Source: Verrucomicrobiia bacterium (GTDB lineage Bacteria; Verrucomicrobiota; Verrucomicrobiia; JADLBR01; JAIBCM01). Taken from it: DNA of 33,656 nt. Of the stretch, positions 33,636 through 33,656 are shown piece after piece. The stretch covers positions 1 through 33,656 of the forward strand of contig JAIBCM010000008.1 of the NCBI GenBank assembly GCA_019694135.1, in the 5' to 3' direction. Position 1 is the first letter of the stretch. The number at the start of each line of letters is the position of its first letter. The notes below the pieces were generated by a model. That model was not told where the DNA came from and searched no databases. It saw only the letters and a program-made list of their open reading frames with translations. Made by a program: the position numbers and the translations under genes.

Positions 33636-33656
33636 AAAATTTATTAAATGACGGTG

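Overview
The window looks like chromosomal DNA of a moderately AT-rich Gram-negative bacterium. The content best fits the Verrucomicrobiota or a related PVC lineage: a free-standing OvoA-C-type methyltransferase, a DUF3096 mini-protein, a bacterial SUI1/YciH protein, and several large secreted repeat proteins. This assignment is inference from gene content; there is no rRNA or other phylogenetic marker in view. Genes are densely packed on both strands and no gene-free stretch exceeds 300 bases; the largest gaps are about 110 to 140 bases. I saw no tRNA, rRNA, CRISPR array, insertion sequence or phage gene.

Region 1 (1-3512) holds the end of an unknown gene, a bidirectional terminator, and a complete non-homologous end-joining (NHEJ) set in split form. 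Ku and a phosphoesterase-ligase LigD overlap by 4 bases on the minus strand, and the LigD-type polymerase domain is a separate, divergent gene. Region 2 (3554-7812) is a two-gene RND efflux system: a lipoprotein-type adaptor and an inner-membrane pump. Region 3 (7926-12963) has a secreted PD40 beta-propeller protein, a DUF485/ActP-type acetate symporter pair, and a short proline-pathway glutamate 5-kinase (proB) on the minus strand.

Region 4 (13097-25525) is the most unusual part. Two large secreted proteins (A, about 1100 aa; B, 581 aa) occur twice in the order A1-B1-A2-B2. They are arrays of proprotein-convertase P-domains with no protease domain, twelve in total, each protein ending in a repeat module whose last four residues are [VI]GP[RK]. 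The same type of C-terminal module and the same last residues end the PD40 protein of region 3, whose N-terminal part is unrelated. This suggests a shared display, retention or assembly function for a family of secreted proteins. A small secreted protein and a seven-repeat SBBP-type propeller protein follow.

Region 5 (25618-33656) has an ABCG-like half-transporter, a translationally coupled pair of unrecognised envelope proteins, a 70-aa orphan, a SUI1/YciH-methyltransferase operon, DUF3096, an OvoA-C-like methyltransferase coupled to an M29-like metallopeptidase, and a membrane protein of unknown role.

A pattern runs across regions: at least five plus-strand genes have a sigma70-like promoter whose -10 box ends only 7 to 12 bases before the ATG and have no Shine-Dalgarno sequence. 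These genes may be transcribed as leaderless or nearly leaderless mRNAs, while other genes (ku, ligD, the PD40 gene, actP, the SUI1 gene) have clear Shine-Dalgarno sequences.
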